A stretch of 64,000 bases of DNA from Chrysoperla carnea (GCF_905475395.1 NC_058338.1:40149935-40213934); one strand, 5' to 3'; positions 24,401 through 37,183 are shown, numbered from the stretch's first letter. A program made the numbers and translations. Notes: generated by a model from the sequence alone, not told the origin.

Positions 24401-27017
24401 ACTAGAAACCTTATTGGAGGTAACTTGCATAAACTTGAGGACTATTCATGAAAATATAAGAAAACACATTATTGATGCACTAAATAAACTGCCTCAAACT
24501 TGCATAACGGATAACTTTGAAATAAATGAATTACTTGAATATTTACGATTGATAATTGATAATTGTATCAGTGAAAATTTGTGCAAATTGGATTTTTACT
24601 ACGAACAAATCGCATTTAATTTAAATGAAATAAAAGTTCAATTGCACGACCTTCCATTTAAATTTATAAAATGTATGGCGTCAAAATCATTGGCTAATGG
24701 AAGTTTGATCATGTGTATCCGTTTAATTGGCAGAGAAATCTCATTAGCTACACCGCCAGCCGAATTAGAAGTAGTTCGAAATCAATTATCTTCAACATTA
24801 TCAAATATAACTGAAGCTATTATTAACTGTTCGCAAACTTGTTTAAAATTTAGTTTTTAATCTTATTAAGAGCCCTGCAATATGCTTATATTTTAATTTA
24901 AATCCAAAAAAATATTGAAATAAACACAATATTTATACAATAAACCACAGTAAATAAGATGAAATCGTACCATATAATCAAAATGTGAATCAGTGAAACT
25001 CAATACCACTTTATTATACAGAGAAAAGAGTTTTAATAGCAAGCAAGGTACGGGAGATTTATTTTATAGCTCAATGTTATAATAGTGATCGTTGATTTCA
25101 CCACCTTGGAGAGGACTCACTGGAAGGAGACAAGATTTATTCGGCATTTTTATGGCTTTGAAAAAAATATACCGTCTATCCCAGATTAACCTAGAGCTAG
25201 GAGAGAAATGCAAGGAGTTTACCACAATGTTGATATGATATAAAGAAGTATCTATGATACTACACTAAACTTATGTAACTTGAATCATTTTACCTGGAAC
25301 TCCAAAACTTTGACCATCCAATGAAACTAATTGGGGCAGCAAATATTTCATAACACGTCGATAATCTGATGTTTTAGATACTGGACAGCCTTCCAAATAA
25401 ATATGACGTAGTTCCAAACACAATGACAAGAATCCAACACATTGAATATCAGAAACTTTATTGCTTAAATCAGGATATTAACATTTTTTTTAAATAAAAT
25501 TATCAGAGCCTCCGATAAACAATTGTTTTTTCAGAAAAGACAGATTTAAATGTTTGCTTAAAATAAATGCACATATTTCGAACCACGAAAAAAAACGTGT
25601 CTTGCGGGAAGACACATTTTTAATATGTAATGAAAGGAGTATAACAGATACATATAGAATAAAAGTTGTCCCAAAAGTATGGTCAACGGAAAAAAAGGAT
25701 TGTCAGAATTGTCCTTTTTGCCTCCGAAATAAGATCTTTGACCTTGGAATGACCTTGAAGATCATGGTCAAAGTCAAATTTGGATGTAAAATATTTTTCT
25801 TCACAAAAATAGGAGTTCCCATTTGAAAAATCATTTTTTGCAGGGTATAGCTTTAAGGTTATGTTCAAGGTCAAATCAAGGTCACCATTGGATTCCGTGC
25901 CGAAAAATATGTCGGATGTGGCGGTTCTGCAGAGATTATCATGGAAAAATTAACTTTGACCTATGAATGACCTTAAATATTGTGGTCGGGGCAAAAGTTA
26001 AGATCATATTAAAAAAAAAAAACCACTTCGGAAGTCCTTGAAACCTAGCATTACGTATGCTTTAAAAACGTTTGAAAATGGGGGAAGTTTACTTCCAAAG
26101 CAATACTATGTTCGCAAAAGTTATAAAGATGTATTTTTAACATAATCGATTTATATTTTTAGACTCTATAATTTTAATGTCTTTTTGTGATTAAAAAAAA
26201 AAAAACATCATTTTTAAAAGTCAGTAATTAAAAGCAAAATAAAGGACTCATACTTATTCAAATTCAGCGTTTTTATTCTAGATGTAAATGCACACGGTCC
26301 CACATCTTCAATGAAATTTGATTCAGCATACAACTCCTCTAAATTTGGCAGACCCATTAAACCATCCAACGATACTAAATTACATTTACCAATATTCAAT
26401 ATTTTTAAATTATCTAGTTCTGATCCTAATGCTCGTATTGTTTTTATAACACTACCATACAAATTAATTTTGTTTAAATTTGGTAAAAAAGTTGATAATT
26501 TTTGTAAACTTATATCTTCATCTTGAATTTTAAATTCAATTTCTTTTACCGAGTCCAAATCATTAGTTTCAGCTGTCTCAATCTATGAGAATAAACCAAA
26601 AAAAATAAATAAATAAATAAAAATAGGAATGTTCGATATCTGTTTAATCTTTTCTCGAAAGATGTTCCAAGAAAACTCTAGCCTTGATATATTTTAGGAT
26701 ATCCTTTGAAAATACATCAATACAACTTTTTTCTTTTTGTTCTTTTATGCTAGATAAATTTTGTATTATATCTTTTTAATAAAACAAGTACTTACTAACA
26801 TCTGTTGAATTGTCGTAATGGTTGGAACAACTACAGGTGAATATGTACGACCGTCACGATTTGTTGATGCTCCAGATTGATCCGATTCTAATGAAATTGA
26901 ATCATCACTTGATGAAGTTGTATTTAGTGAACCTTCTTCATCAGTAAGCGTTGATTGGCATCCAGCTTGATTCTGTTGACGATTTTCAGTAAGAACATTC
27001 AAATTATGAGGTGCCAT
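21469..27017 (-). CDS. LRRC56: LRRC56-like leucine-rich repeat protein, 466 aa
   Basis: Six minus-strand exons: 27017-26796, 26582-26254, 25463-25294, 22804-22584, 22524-22320 and 21722-21469 (1401 nt, all phases agree). The start context is AAAATATGG. A Ser/Thr-rich head (1-74) precedes four to five leucine-rich repeats: INLYGSVIKTI, LKILNIGKCNLVSL (133-146), LEELYAESNFIEDV (155-168), IKTLNLNNNKVSDI (177-190) and LRHIYLEGCPV (202-212). The LRR cap YRRVMKYLLPQLVSLDG follows. The C-terminal half is low-complexity and polar, with an asparagine run encoded by ATT/GTT triplets near 21550-21600. Repeat number, cap and layout match LRRC56, a factor for axonemal dynein delivery in ciliated cells; the human protein is somewhat longer. 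In an insect it would be expected in sperm or ciliated sensory neurons. Intron 3 (22805-25293) contains a separate plus-strand gene. Confidence 0.8.
23744..24860 (+). CDS. Secreted cysteine-rich helical protein, 292 aa, nested in LRRC56 intron
   Basis: Exons 23744-23818 and 24057-24860, with a GTAAGT donor, a TTTCTTTAG acceptor and a phase-0 join. Exon 1 and the start of exon 2 encode a signal peptide (IGIVLAATLLSIHFVKIAYA). The mature part is about 260 residues, predicted largely helical, with ten cysteines, an even number consistent with five disulfides, and several NxS/T sites. No membrane segment follows the signal. AATAAA-type signals follow near 24919. The gene lies wholly inside the third intron of the LRRC56-like gene on the opposite strand. 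I do not recognise the family. The length of open frame, the start and the splice sites all support a real gene. It could be a salivary, seminal or haemolymph protein, but nothing in the sequence decides this. Confidence 0.75.
25640..26040. repeat. Repeat-like block rich in AAGGTCA half-sites
   Basis: This block in LRRC56 intron 2 carries repeated phrases of GACCTTGAA and TCAAGGTCA in both orientations. Exact YCAAGGTCA sites are at 25739-25747 and 25750-25758 (minus) and 25865-25873 and 25876-25884 (plus). Related TGACCTTAA occurs at 25969-25977. The phrasing is typical of an interspersed or degenerate tandem repeat. The sites match the consensus of monomeric nuclear receptors such as FTZ-F1 or ERR, but binding is not shown. 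Confidence 0.5.
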
Positions 27018-28260
27018 ATTTTCGTAATTAGATTCCGCTGTTTTTTTTTCTGTTATTAATACATATATATTAAAACCATACTTTAAATAAGTTTTAAAAG
27101 GCGATATAAGGTTTTTATATTAAAAAAATTTTTAGATTTAACTTAAAACTTTAAAGTATTAAATTTAGAATTATTAATTTCAAAACTTAAACAATCGATT
27201 CTCACTACGATGGGTTTTTGTGGAATAGAAAAACTAAATTTTGGAAGATGTTTAGCAAATGTGATTTAGCGAGATTTGAGAAAAGAAATTTAAGTTTGAA
27301 TTTTAGACATCGAAATATCCAAAACGATATGATTTTTGGCATTTTTGCAGACAATGTTTTGTCTCCTGCCATAAGTTACCAAAGCAAACAAAAATCTTCA
27401 TGCAATCACTATTTTGTTGTATCTTCAAAAAGTGTACAAAAATTTTTAAAACGATTTCAGTTTTAAATGACTTCAACCCAATAAAGTTCCGTTGCAGTCA
27501 CAATGCGGCATGTTTTTATCCGTGCTCGAGATGTATTTTTGCCTCTCAAATTCCAGCAGTAAGACTTTTGTCGACTGTGATTATAATGTGTGATCAAAAA
27601 TGATAATTTTCGAAATACTACACCTCCAGACAGTCCTAGGCGGAGCTTTAGGTATATTTCTCAGAGAAAATAAAAGATAGTATATTAATTCGAAGCGACT
27701 CATACGAGTTGAAGATACGAAGTTGAATAACTTGGTTTCAAACTTGACTGAACAATTGAACTTGGTGAAAAATGGAATAGAGATAAGTAAATGGTTTGAT
27801 GAACTAGTTTTTGATTCAAAATAAAAAATTTTAGAGAATAATTCAGATACATGTATACAAATATAAACTTTTTCTTCCAAGAACTTAATAAATAGTTGGG
27901 GACAAAATGGTATCATTTACTTTTTACAACATAATAAAATCAATAATTCTAATAATATAAAATATATTTATTTTTATAGAGAAATCACTCACATTTTCTC
28001 ATTTTTATAAGTAGCATATACATAATATTTGAAACACAAACAAATATTTTCAAACAAATATTTTTTAGAAATTATACTTTTTTTAAAATAAATATTACTA
28101 TAATATTCAAAATATACCCAATAGACAAATTATAATAATTTTGTGGAAATATTACTATTTTCCTAACTTGTTTATTGTTTCCATGGTATCAACTATAGAG
28201 AAATTCAAGTACACTGATTTACAATAAAACTGATTCGTGGTCAAAGAAAAATAGGTATAA
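27018..28260. other. Region upstream of LRRC56-like gene
   Basis: This is presumed to hold the LRRC56 promoter, read leftward, but no clear core element was found. Open frames at 27218-27603 (+) and 27581-27916 (-) have no recognisable motif. Confidence 0.4.
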
Positions 28261-28261
28261 A

Positions 28262-28410
28262 GTTTCAGATTTATCTGGTTGTTAATAGGGCTTTTCATCA
28301 TTATATCATTTCATGATATAACTGAAAATCCAGCTCTTATTAAATTTTTCAATGATGTTGATGCTAATGAAAAATTGAAGCAAGTCCTATCTGAAGATTT
28401 TAAAACTGTT
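28262..28410 (+). pseudogene. Short coding-like fragment, unrecognised
   Basis: After a CAG, an open frame reads a hydrophobic stretch (FIWLLIGLFIIISF) followed by a charged segment (ENPALIKFFNDVDANEK, LKQVLSEDF) and ends at TAA. Acidic residues follow in another frame. It could be an exon or transposon remnant; no start codon or partner exon was found. Confidence 0.2.
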
Positions 28411-29461
28411 AATTACTAAAGGCGATGTAATATCTACATTGGTGAATCCTCAGATGAAAATAACGATGCCTCGGCCAGTGAACGGAAATATAGATCTACA
28501 TAGTAAAAAGCTAAGCCCAAGGCAAGTGTAGCTCGCTGGGAATAAAATTTTCAGATGTAGAATTTAAATTCTACGTCATATTCTCAAAATTCATGACAAA
28601 TTTCGATATCGCTTTATAAACCTGGTGATATTTTCTCCTAATCCTAAGTTTTGAAGATACAATTTTTTTAAAGTGTTAGTGATGTAATTGTTATTCAATT
28701 TTAACCTATGGTCAATCATATCACCAGCTTTATCGCAGTCATAAGGCGATATTGGACTTTTTCATGACCATTAAAATATAAAATATATTTAAATTCAAGG
28801 ATACATGATAATTAATTATAGGTTTTCAGTAATAAATTTAATGAAACGACGTAATTATAATTTTACTGATTACATCTGGTATATTTCCAACGCTATACTT
28901 CGATTTTATGACAACCGAGACAGTTTTTTTTTTAAATAACACCGAAGCTAAGAGACATTTAAATGTCAATATCTATTTGGTCAGAAGTCAATAAAGTCTG
29001 ATCAACCATAAAGAAATAACTTTATTTTTATTTATAGATACACCTCTGGAAATAGTACAGTACCTCAATTAGGAAAAATACTTTTTTGAGGTACACCATT
29101 CGTGATCTCTTCACCGCAATCTAATGAGGTGAAAACATGGTTTTAGTGATATAGCTCTGCTTCTCACGGGATTTTTAGTTTAAATGCCTTACCTAGGACA
29201 AGATAAGCTTTTTGGTTTTAAATATAAAATTTTGCCTATAATAATCATTATTATTAAAACCTAGATTGATAATCAGCCATTATTTTTGTTAAGTATTTTA
29301 CTACAAATATTCAAACAAATTAAATTTAATGTACCAAAATTATTCATTTATTTGTAGGTGAAAGACAATCATTTTGAAAAGGTAAATAGATATCATATAT
29401 CATACATAGAAAATCGTTTGTCCGCTGAACACTGTGTCATGACTACCTTAAAAAAAATTAA

Positions 29462-29530
29462 ACTGGTGAAAAACCTTTGATAAAATATTACGCTTGCAAA
29501 AGTATCTTTGTACAAAAATTCCATTGCAAG
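29462..29530 (+). pseudogene. Possible C2H2 zinc-finger relic
   Basis: One frame reads TGEKPLIKYYACKSIFVQK, where TGEKP is the zinc-finger linker and the Cys-x-Lys-Ser-x-Phe spacing is finger-like. A stop directly upstream and the loss of the second half of the finger indicate a dead fragment, if it is not chance. Confidence 0.3.
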
Positions 29531-29544
29531 ATTCTTTCTAATGA

Positions 29545-29710
29545 TTTCCGGGGCGGGCTGAATTCATGTTTTTTAATTTTCGCCTTGTGCATGACAAAGG
29601 AAAAAGAAAAGTGTTTCCAATTCGGAGCTAAATACGAGACTTGACTCCCACGATCGACAATTTTGAATAGCTAGCCTATGAATTAAGCAATTTAACCAGG
29701 GTAACCAGGT
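29545..29710 (-). mobile_element. Degenerate tRNA-like SINE fragment
   Basis: On the minus strand from about 29710, CCTGGTTAAATTGC (A-box-like) is followed by GATCGTGGGAGTCAAGTCTCG-type sequence (B-box-like; 29636-29656). A non-tRNA tail with CATGCACAAGGCG and CAGCCCGCCCCGGAAATCA follows. This is the second of three SINE-like heads in the window and is not closely similar to the other two. Confidence 0.4.
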
Positions 29711-31099
29711 AATATGGCGAAAGGTGATCCTATATTGGTTCACATATCGTGCACTTTTTGCGTATTACTTACATTATGAATATTTAAGGTAGCGTCCATC
29801 CGATGATAATTGCGTCAAATTTGCCATGTATGTTATTATTAATACATGCTTAAGGAAACAAACTACTGTGAAAAATAATATTTAAAATAATAATGTTTCT
29901 GTAGTAACGTAGACTTAAATATATCATTCTTAGTAAGGTCAAGAAAAACCCAGCTCTCCAGGCACAAAGTTTTTTTTTTTGCACATTTGAACTAAACAAA
30001 ACTGAACACCAATTTGATAATTAAAAGCAATTTCGTTTGAAGTAATTTTTGTTCATTCTAATTAAGAGTTAATTCTAAGCCAAACAAGTCTATTCAGATG
30101 TATTGGGCATTATAAAATTTACGACAATTTCCTTTCTTTTTTAATTAAAATAAAAATTTAGATGAAGAAAATATTGACTTTTCAACAAGCTTTGCGTTTA
30201 ATATTAATAATTCCATACAATTATTTTTATTTATTTGATAAAAAAGCTTATCATCAGTGTATTAGGTAGTCAATAAATAAATGGTGAGGTTAAAAAAGTT
30301 GTAAAACATATAATTTTATTTTGAATAACTTAATATTTATTTAATCGATAATGTTATAAAAAAATTCTTTTAAGCGTGTAAAGAAAATTTTACAATGTAT
30401 TTGTGATTCCGTACTAGTTAATGACGCACTTGTCAAATAGCCTAAGTTCTAGAATAATCTGATAATTCAGACTTCACCAGCTTCGATTTGAAGTTCTGAA
30501 AATATATGCTGATGATAATATACAGACAAAAAATATTATTATTTTTATTATTGTTGTTGATTTGTAATAATGCTCTAGGCTTATGGTTTCAGTAAAGTGG
30601 ATCTACGATAACAGGCTTTAAAATGGGTGCCCGCAGGCTTTATAAATAGATCGGTATTAAGAAACCATAAGAATTTACAACGATAATGGTAAAATGTACG
30701 AGTGAATTGTCTAATAAAAGAGCTGTTTCTCTTAATATCTATCATTCCTTAGACCTCTCTTTTTTTGCCAAATTAAGGTCTGTTTATGACTGTCTCAATA
30801 ACTGTTTGACATCGTTAGTGATTTTCACCATTGATTCACTAACATAAGAACGGCATAAAACTACGACCGAGTTCAAAGCTAAAGTATTCGCGCTAAATTT
30901 GGAATATTATTATTTACAAGATATTTTAATTCCAGCTTAATCTTCGTATAAACAAATCATATTTTGGAACCCGAAATAAAAACCATAGAATTACATGTCC
31001 ATCCATATGATTATAAAGATAAAGTAGTGCATGATACCATGGAAAACTCCAACAAGAGAACTCATGCACGGTACGAATAGTTATAAGAAAATATGTTAA

Positions 31100-32930
31100 T
31101 AATTTACATTTTTATGGTGATCCTAAAATAAAAACTACCTGTATTCTCATATATAGCTTACAAAACCATAATTTAGATCCCATAAATTTTACAAACCATT
31201 AACTACTACTCGAAGACACTAAAACTCATTTATTAACAAATAATTATCACAGGTTTTAGATCAACATATTTATTATAACATTGGCGACAAATTGAGACGA
31301 TATCCGTATTTGACTCGCTTACTACCCGACCATGCTATGACCCTGCCACATGCTTCACAGTTCTTTTATTGATAGTAAAAATACTAATAATGTAATAACA
31401 TGTAATAAAAAGTATTTTTATTAAGTAAGGAGTTTACTTTTTGTTATGTATTCAATAACAATTTTGAGCTTTAAAAGTTTATAATAAATTTATGAATTCA
31501 CATAATCATAATTCATGTGTACGAAAAAAAAAAAGACATTCAATTATGTATATTAAATTCGATTAAAATAATATTTTCATTTCTAATTTTTTATGCATTT
31601 ACCAACTTTTTATTTTATTTTCACAAAGGATATGATAAGTATATGTTCATTTACATATTAATAATTAATGAAAAAAATTTGTGAGCTTTATGTAAAGCTT
31701 TCAAAATATAATAGTTACAAAACCATGTAATTATATATGAAAAAGGGGCGGTTAAAATAAAGATTTACCCAAATATTTTATTTTATTTTGTTAAGAAAAC
31801 AACTTTTTCACTTACGCTGGCCATCAAAAAAATTGAGATAATTCAAAAATTTTTACTTTAAAGAAAAACTTACTTCGACTTGCTTATTTTTCAGCGCATC
31901 GATGCAAGAGGAAATAATCTCGCAAAATTAAAGTGCCATGTGGAATGGTGTGTGGTCTTCTTAGCTGTTACTATCCCACTCTCTAAATTTTATTAAAATT
32001 TAATTAAAATTTTATCAATCTATAAAAATTGTTAGCATTAATGGACTATTGTCCAAACGTACTCTATAATACGAAAAAAATAAGGGGGTAAAATTCATTT
32101 TGATTTGGTTTTGTTTTATTATAACTAATTTAAAAAATCAATTTTTACGTAAAACGGATTACCTGTGGGTCGATGAAACCAAGTTTGATTGCGATTACGT
32201 TCAAGGTGATTTAAAATCAAGACAAAACTTTACTAAGATTTTGAAATAGAGTTGAATTTCAAACCTTTTCTATCGTCTTTAACATCTTCCTAAACCAAAT
32301 TGCCAATTGGTAACATTATATCTAAGTTTAAGCTTTTGATCTGATATATGTTTCCTTTCCTCGCAGATTGTGGTTTATTGCTATGAAGCTGCCCTAGTTT
32401 GAATGAAACAAGGAATTATTTTGCTGAACCAAGAAAATATTTATTTACTACTATGTTAGGAACATATTTTCTTGCATCTATGACTTTTTTTAGTATATTT
32501 CTCGATGAGGTAGAGACCTGATATAAGCATTGATAAATTATCTAAAAATATATAATAAATTCTAATTGCATGAATATGGTGGAAGCGTTATAGAATTTAA
32601 ATTGATCTTATAACCTTCTTTACTGTTGAATAAAAAATTTAAAGTACAAGTGAAAACATAATTTAAAAAACTATCCACATATGCGGTTTTTTCTTTGTAT
32701 CTCTCATTGAATAGAACCAGTTTTCTGTTTTCTTGAAAGTTAGCTAGAAACACTCTCCATTAAATTATCTTTAAAAAACACACAATTGCTTCATCTTTTT
32801 AAGAGCTACGATGCCGCAGACAGGCTGACACAAATAGCGGTCAATTTTATCCCTTTTTTGCGTCGGGGGTTAAAAATACTTCCCCACATATTTGCATATG
32901 AGACTTTTTTGCATTTAAGCCTTTTATTAC
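31100..32930. other. Gene desert segment, repeat debris only
   Basis: No exon is supported. TTGGCGACAAATTGAGAC near 31282 resembles the base pattern following some retrotransposon LTRs, but no LTR pair was found. Near 32812-32870 the phrase GCGTCGGGGGTTAAAAATAC after a GACAGGCTGACAC tract looks like the end of a dispersed insect repeat. Confidence 0.35.
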
Positions 32931-32942
32931 ATTTATAACTTT

Positions 32943-33188
32943 ATAATAATAATAATAATAATAGGGTTTAACCTCCGTTTCTTTGAAATATACTTCTATA
33001 ACAGAGGTCACCCACATCATTATTTTTTAATCTTTATTTATTAAATTACATCCGTATACAATTATCCAAGCGAAGACAGTGTGATCAATTTTACCTCCCC
33101 ATTAATTATAATAGTTCACACTACCATGGTTCACACTGTAAGTCCTTAAGTCGATTTGCGCCTTAACCAGCTCGACTACTTAGCCCCT
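32943..33188 (-). mobile_element. tRNA-derived SINE-like element with (ATT)n tail
   Basis: Minus-strand head at about 33188: GGGGCTAAGTAGTCGAGC followed by TGGTTAAGGCGC is A-box-like. The body ends AACGGAGGTTAAACCC and a run of ATT triplets at 32943-32964, a typical SINE tail. The B box is degenerate (GTGTGAACCATGG). A tRNA-like head, a roughly 245-base length and a simple tail make a SINE the best reading. Confidence 0.55.
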
Positions 33189-34650
33189 TAATATAGTACA
33201 TTCAAAAACCACCGTATTATATTTACAATTTTTGGATCCTTGCTTCATTACATTTTGTTATTTTGATAAATATTCTTCCATGTAAATCGCTTTGTATGCT
33301 TAAAAAGCCATTTACATTCATTGTTCTACAACGCAAAATTTAAAATTTTTCATCATAAAATAAAATTTTGTATTTTAGAACTATAAATGTAAATAATATC
33401 TCTGTAATTACTAACCTACTTCACACTCTCGCGAAGTAGTTCATGTATAATGTTTAGCTCATATTTATTGTGTCTCGGCTGTCCTCGCCTCAACTTGTTC
33501 GACTTCACAAAAAGGCGATTTTTCTTGTCCCCGAGTTAAAGAAAACACGAGACACTCAGGCGAGTGAAGCTTATATAAAAAGCTTGTATATTGAAGATAG
33601 CTTGACTCATTAAAAATAGACTATATTTTAGGTCTAAAATCCAATAATATCCAAAGTCAGATATGTTTATTCGTAATAATAATTTTTTTTCTAGAATATC
33701 GACGCCAATCTTTCTTTACTTGACAGTTTAAAGCACCATCATATATTAAATATAGTTGAAGGTTTACAAAACTATATAATTATACTAAGGATATTATTTA
33801 TAATATTTATGTTAGTATCCGTAATATATGTGGGTAATGGTTTTATTTACATTAGACAAATGAATTTTTTGTACCTACGATTTTTTTATTGTTATCAATA
33901 ATTTGTACATAAATAAATAAATATATAACATTTTGATTTATGTGTCAAATTCGAAGGTACTTCAACTAATAATTTTGTGTTATGTCATGGTACGTCAAAA
34001 AACATTAAAATTTAAGAGTAGATAAAATCCTTAATTTAAGTAAAATGGGTCTCGGAAGTTAATAGAAATAGGCTGGTTAAGAAAGTGTGAAAACCCCAAA
34101 TTACCGTAACTCAACCTGATATAAGGCGAAAAACTGTGAAAATCTTAATTTTATAAACTTTTTTGTCACCTAATTATATAAAACCAAAGCATATACCATA
34201 AAATGATGTCAGATCAGAGTACCCCCAATTCATTGTCTCGTGTTTTTCAGAAGTAAAACATCATGACCAGGTAAGCTTAAGGGCCCAAAAAAAGAAAAAT
34301 AGATTTTTCAATACGTTATCCATCCGATTGATTCTCGAATGTTCCCTCGGTTTCGATAAACTGAAATACTTTTCAGAATTGAAGAATATGAGGCATCCAA
34401 ATATACATTACGATCCTAGAGTCTAATATTTAATATTGTGAAACTAATTATTACCATTATAATTAAAAACAGCTGCAGCCATAGTATTTTTAATTAGCTC
34501 ATCTCTGGAGTATTATAGCTCCAGCTGCGTCCATACGAGACGACCCAGACACTCGTCAGAAAGCTACGCCTTCAATTACTAAAAGAGCAATAATGTGATA
34601 CGAGGCAGCAGGGCACATTTTAAGTACATTTGTGTTAGCAATACAAAAAC

Positions 34651-35763
34651 TTTTAATTAATAAACTACTTTAGTCAACGTCTTTACTTTATTGGTTCATT
34701 TATTAGCGCACATAATTCCTTAACTATTGCGGTTTTTGGGCAATTTATATAAGGTACTTTCTTCGATTTAAAATTGTCCAAAGAATACTTTCTTAAGTGT
34801 ATAAGCAAAGTTGAAGAAGGTAAATTTTACGTAACTGATCAATTACGTATTATTTCCCAAACTATCTATGGCTTACCTATATATATAAAAAAATATTTAT
34901 TTTCGTTTAAAAGTTTTTTTATGTTCGTAACTAAGTTGTTAATTTGTTGGAAACTTTGTTACTAGTCATAAAAGATTGAAACTTTAATAATAAGAGACAT
35001 TAGGTAGGATTTATATACTTGTAATTCAAATAATTAAAGTTATTTAAGTACATGGATTGATTCGATATTAAATTGTTAATAATTCAAATTAGTTATTAAG
35101 TACCGTTAATGTTAATGATTAGTTTGTAAACTTTAATTGCCTATTCACATAATTACTTTGAAAATTATTTACCTATATTTTTGTATTTGATTACCTTTGT
35201 ATATTATAAAGACACTTTCGTAAATGATATAAAGACTATAGAAAATGTCTTTTAACAATAAGAGCTTGTTCACTGAATATTTTTTTAAATTTCCGCCGAA
35301 CAAGCTTTATGATAGAACTTTAATTTGATTTACCTTTGATGATTAATAAGATAGTTATTGTGTAACATCTTTCATTTATCTGTATTAGTAACATTTGGTA
35401 AAATCAAATGATAAACTTTACACCGAAACAATGTTTCAAAATTATGCCAATTTGCTCATTCGAATATCATATTCATCGACTAGCAGTTTAATAAATATGT
35501 TTGATCTTTAACTTCAGTTTGCATGAAGAGTTTAGCTAACAATAACATTAAAAATAATCAAGTTTCTGCGCTTAACAGGTACTTATTTCAAGTAATTATA
35601 CAGATTCACAATGTCTCAATTTTAAATTAATAAAATATTAAACTACTTTACTCCATGTCTTTATTGGTTAAATTTAATAGTGCACACATATCTTTTACTA
35701 TTGGGTTTTGGACACAAGTATGCAAGGCGCATTCGAAATAATATTGTCCATAATATCTTTTAA
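34651..35763 (+). repeat. Diverged direct repeat pair, about 970 bp apart
   Basis: Segments 34651-34790 and 35621-35763 align along their length: both have TTAATAAA, CTACTTTA, a TCTTTA..TTGGTT block, TTAGCGCACA against TAGTGCACAC, TTTTTGGGCA against TTTTGGACAC, and AATTGTCC against ATTGTCCATA. They could be two parts of one decayed element or an LTR-like pair. No coding sequence was recognised between them. Confidence 0.45.
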
Positions 35764-37183
35764 TCTAAGTCAATCGTGCTGTACAGACACTCTGTACAAT
35801 TACTGATTAAAATATATATTACTCTTCAATTACGTTCTTAAAATACATATCTCCTTCATTTAAGTGATAACATCTTTTTATATGACTTGTTGCTCCCATT
35901 TACTTCTTACTGAAGCATACTGTAGTAGAATTTGTGACAATATTCATGATTCAGGCTATACAATATTTCTATTTCAGGACTTTGGATACTCAGTACTAAC
36001 AATACATTATACATAATATCATAAGCTTAAGCAATATCTTTCTTTAAGCTCTTTTCTGGATACTTGTTGTGAAGATAAAGTTAGCCTTCGTCTTAGGTTC
36101 TTAATGCTCCAATTTTGTTAACGATAGCCCAGTTTTAATTCACCCAATAGTATTTCTATATCATACGTTCCATTTAATGACTTTGGTATATTAGTGTGGA
36201 CAGTTTCTCCACGCTAATGCCTAAATTTCAGTCTTAAAAAATATTTAATGTATATTAATGGTTAACACTTAATAATGCCACTGAATATTTTATATATTAA
36301 TTGCTCATAGTTTTCTGCATTTAAAGAAAAAAGTTTCCTTCAATCCATTATTTAACAATTATCTAAACATGTATCTAACATGCAATTTACGATAATAATA
36401 TGCCAATATTAAAGTTAAAAAAGAATACGAAGCAACTTCAAATAACCGTTCATTAATATTTGAAAAGTTCTATTTAGAAAGGAATAATTTGTGATTAATA
36501 CAAATAGATTTTAATTCCAGAAAGTTTTGTCCTGAATACACAGTCATCAACAAGTCATCTAAGGTGGTTTTGCTTAAATTTGAATGAAGTCATAGTTCAT
36601 ATCTTTTACCATTTCTTGCATGCAGATTTTCAACCAGAATTTCCCCGAATACTTTTGAGATCCAAATGGTATGACAAAAATCACTGTCATTAATTTAAAG
36701 TAACAACTATAGCTTAAATTCCAAGCATTGAGTGAATAATTTACTTTTTTTACCAGCAATCTCTACCCTTGTTCGATGTTTCAGTGAGAGTTTTATTTTT
36801 CTACATCACCATAGACAAGATCTATAGAGAGATTTTCAATGGAGAGATCTATAGAGAAATTTTCAAGTATCTATACTAGATGCTTGGAGATACAATTATA
36901 CAGAAATTCGATTTTTTTTAAGTATTTTGTTTCACAAACCTTTTTATACCTCTCGTTAATAAAAAAAAAACTTAGTTAAGAACTCTCTTAATAGTAGATA
37001 CAAATTGAATGATAAAAATAGCCACTCAAATTCGGTTTCTCTCCAAAATGTACTTTAATTTTCATTGATAACATACGTTTTTTCAATAATACCTAGTTCT
37101 ACCAAATTAGTGCTAGAGCACTAGCTTTGTGAAATAAAAATTTTTCAACACAGCACTTTTTTATACTGCGTATAATATATAGT

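Noticed and set aside
26311-26526. 71-codon plus-strand frame
   Set aside because: It is antisense to the leucine-rich repeat exon of the LRRC56-like gene.
31260-31300. LTR retrotransposon boundary suggested by TTGGCGACAAATTGAGAC
   Set aside because: No second LTR, gag or pol sequence was found nearby; the match is too short.
34490-34620. Possible non-LTR retrotransposon RT tail (SSLEYYSSSCVHT-like)
   Set aside because: The frame breaks after about 25 residues and the match is too weak to assign.
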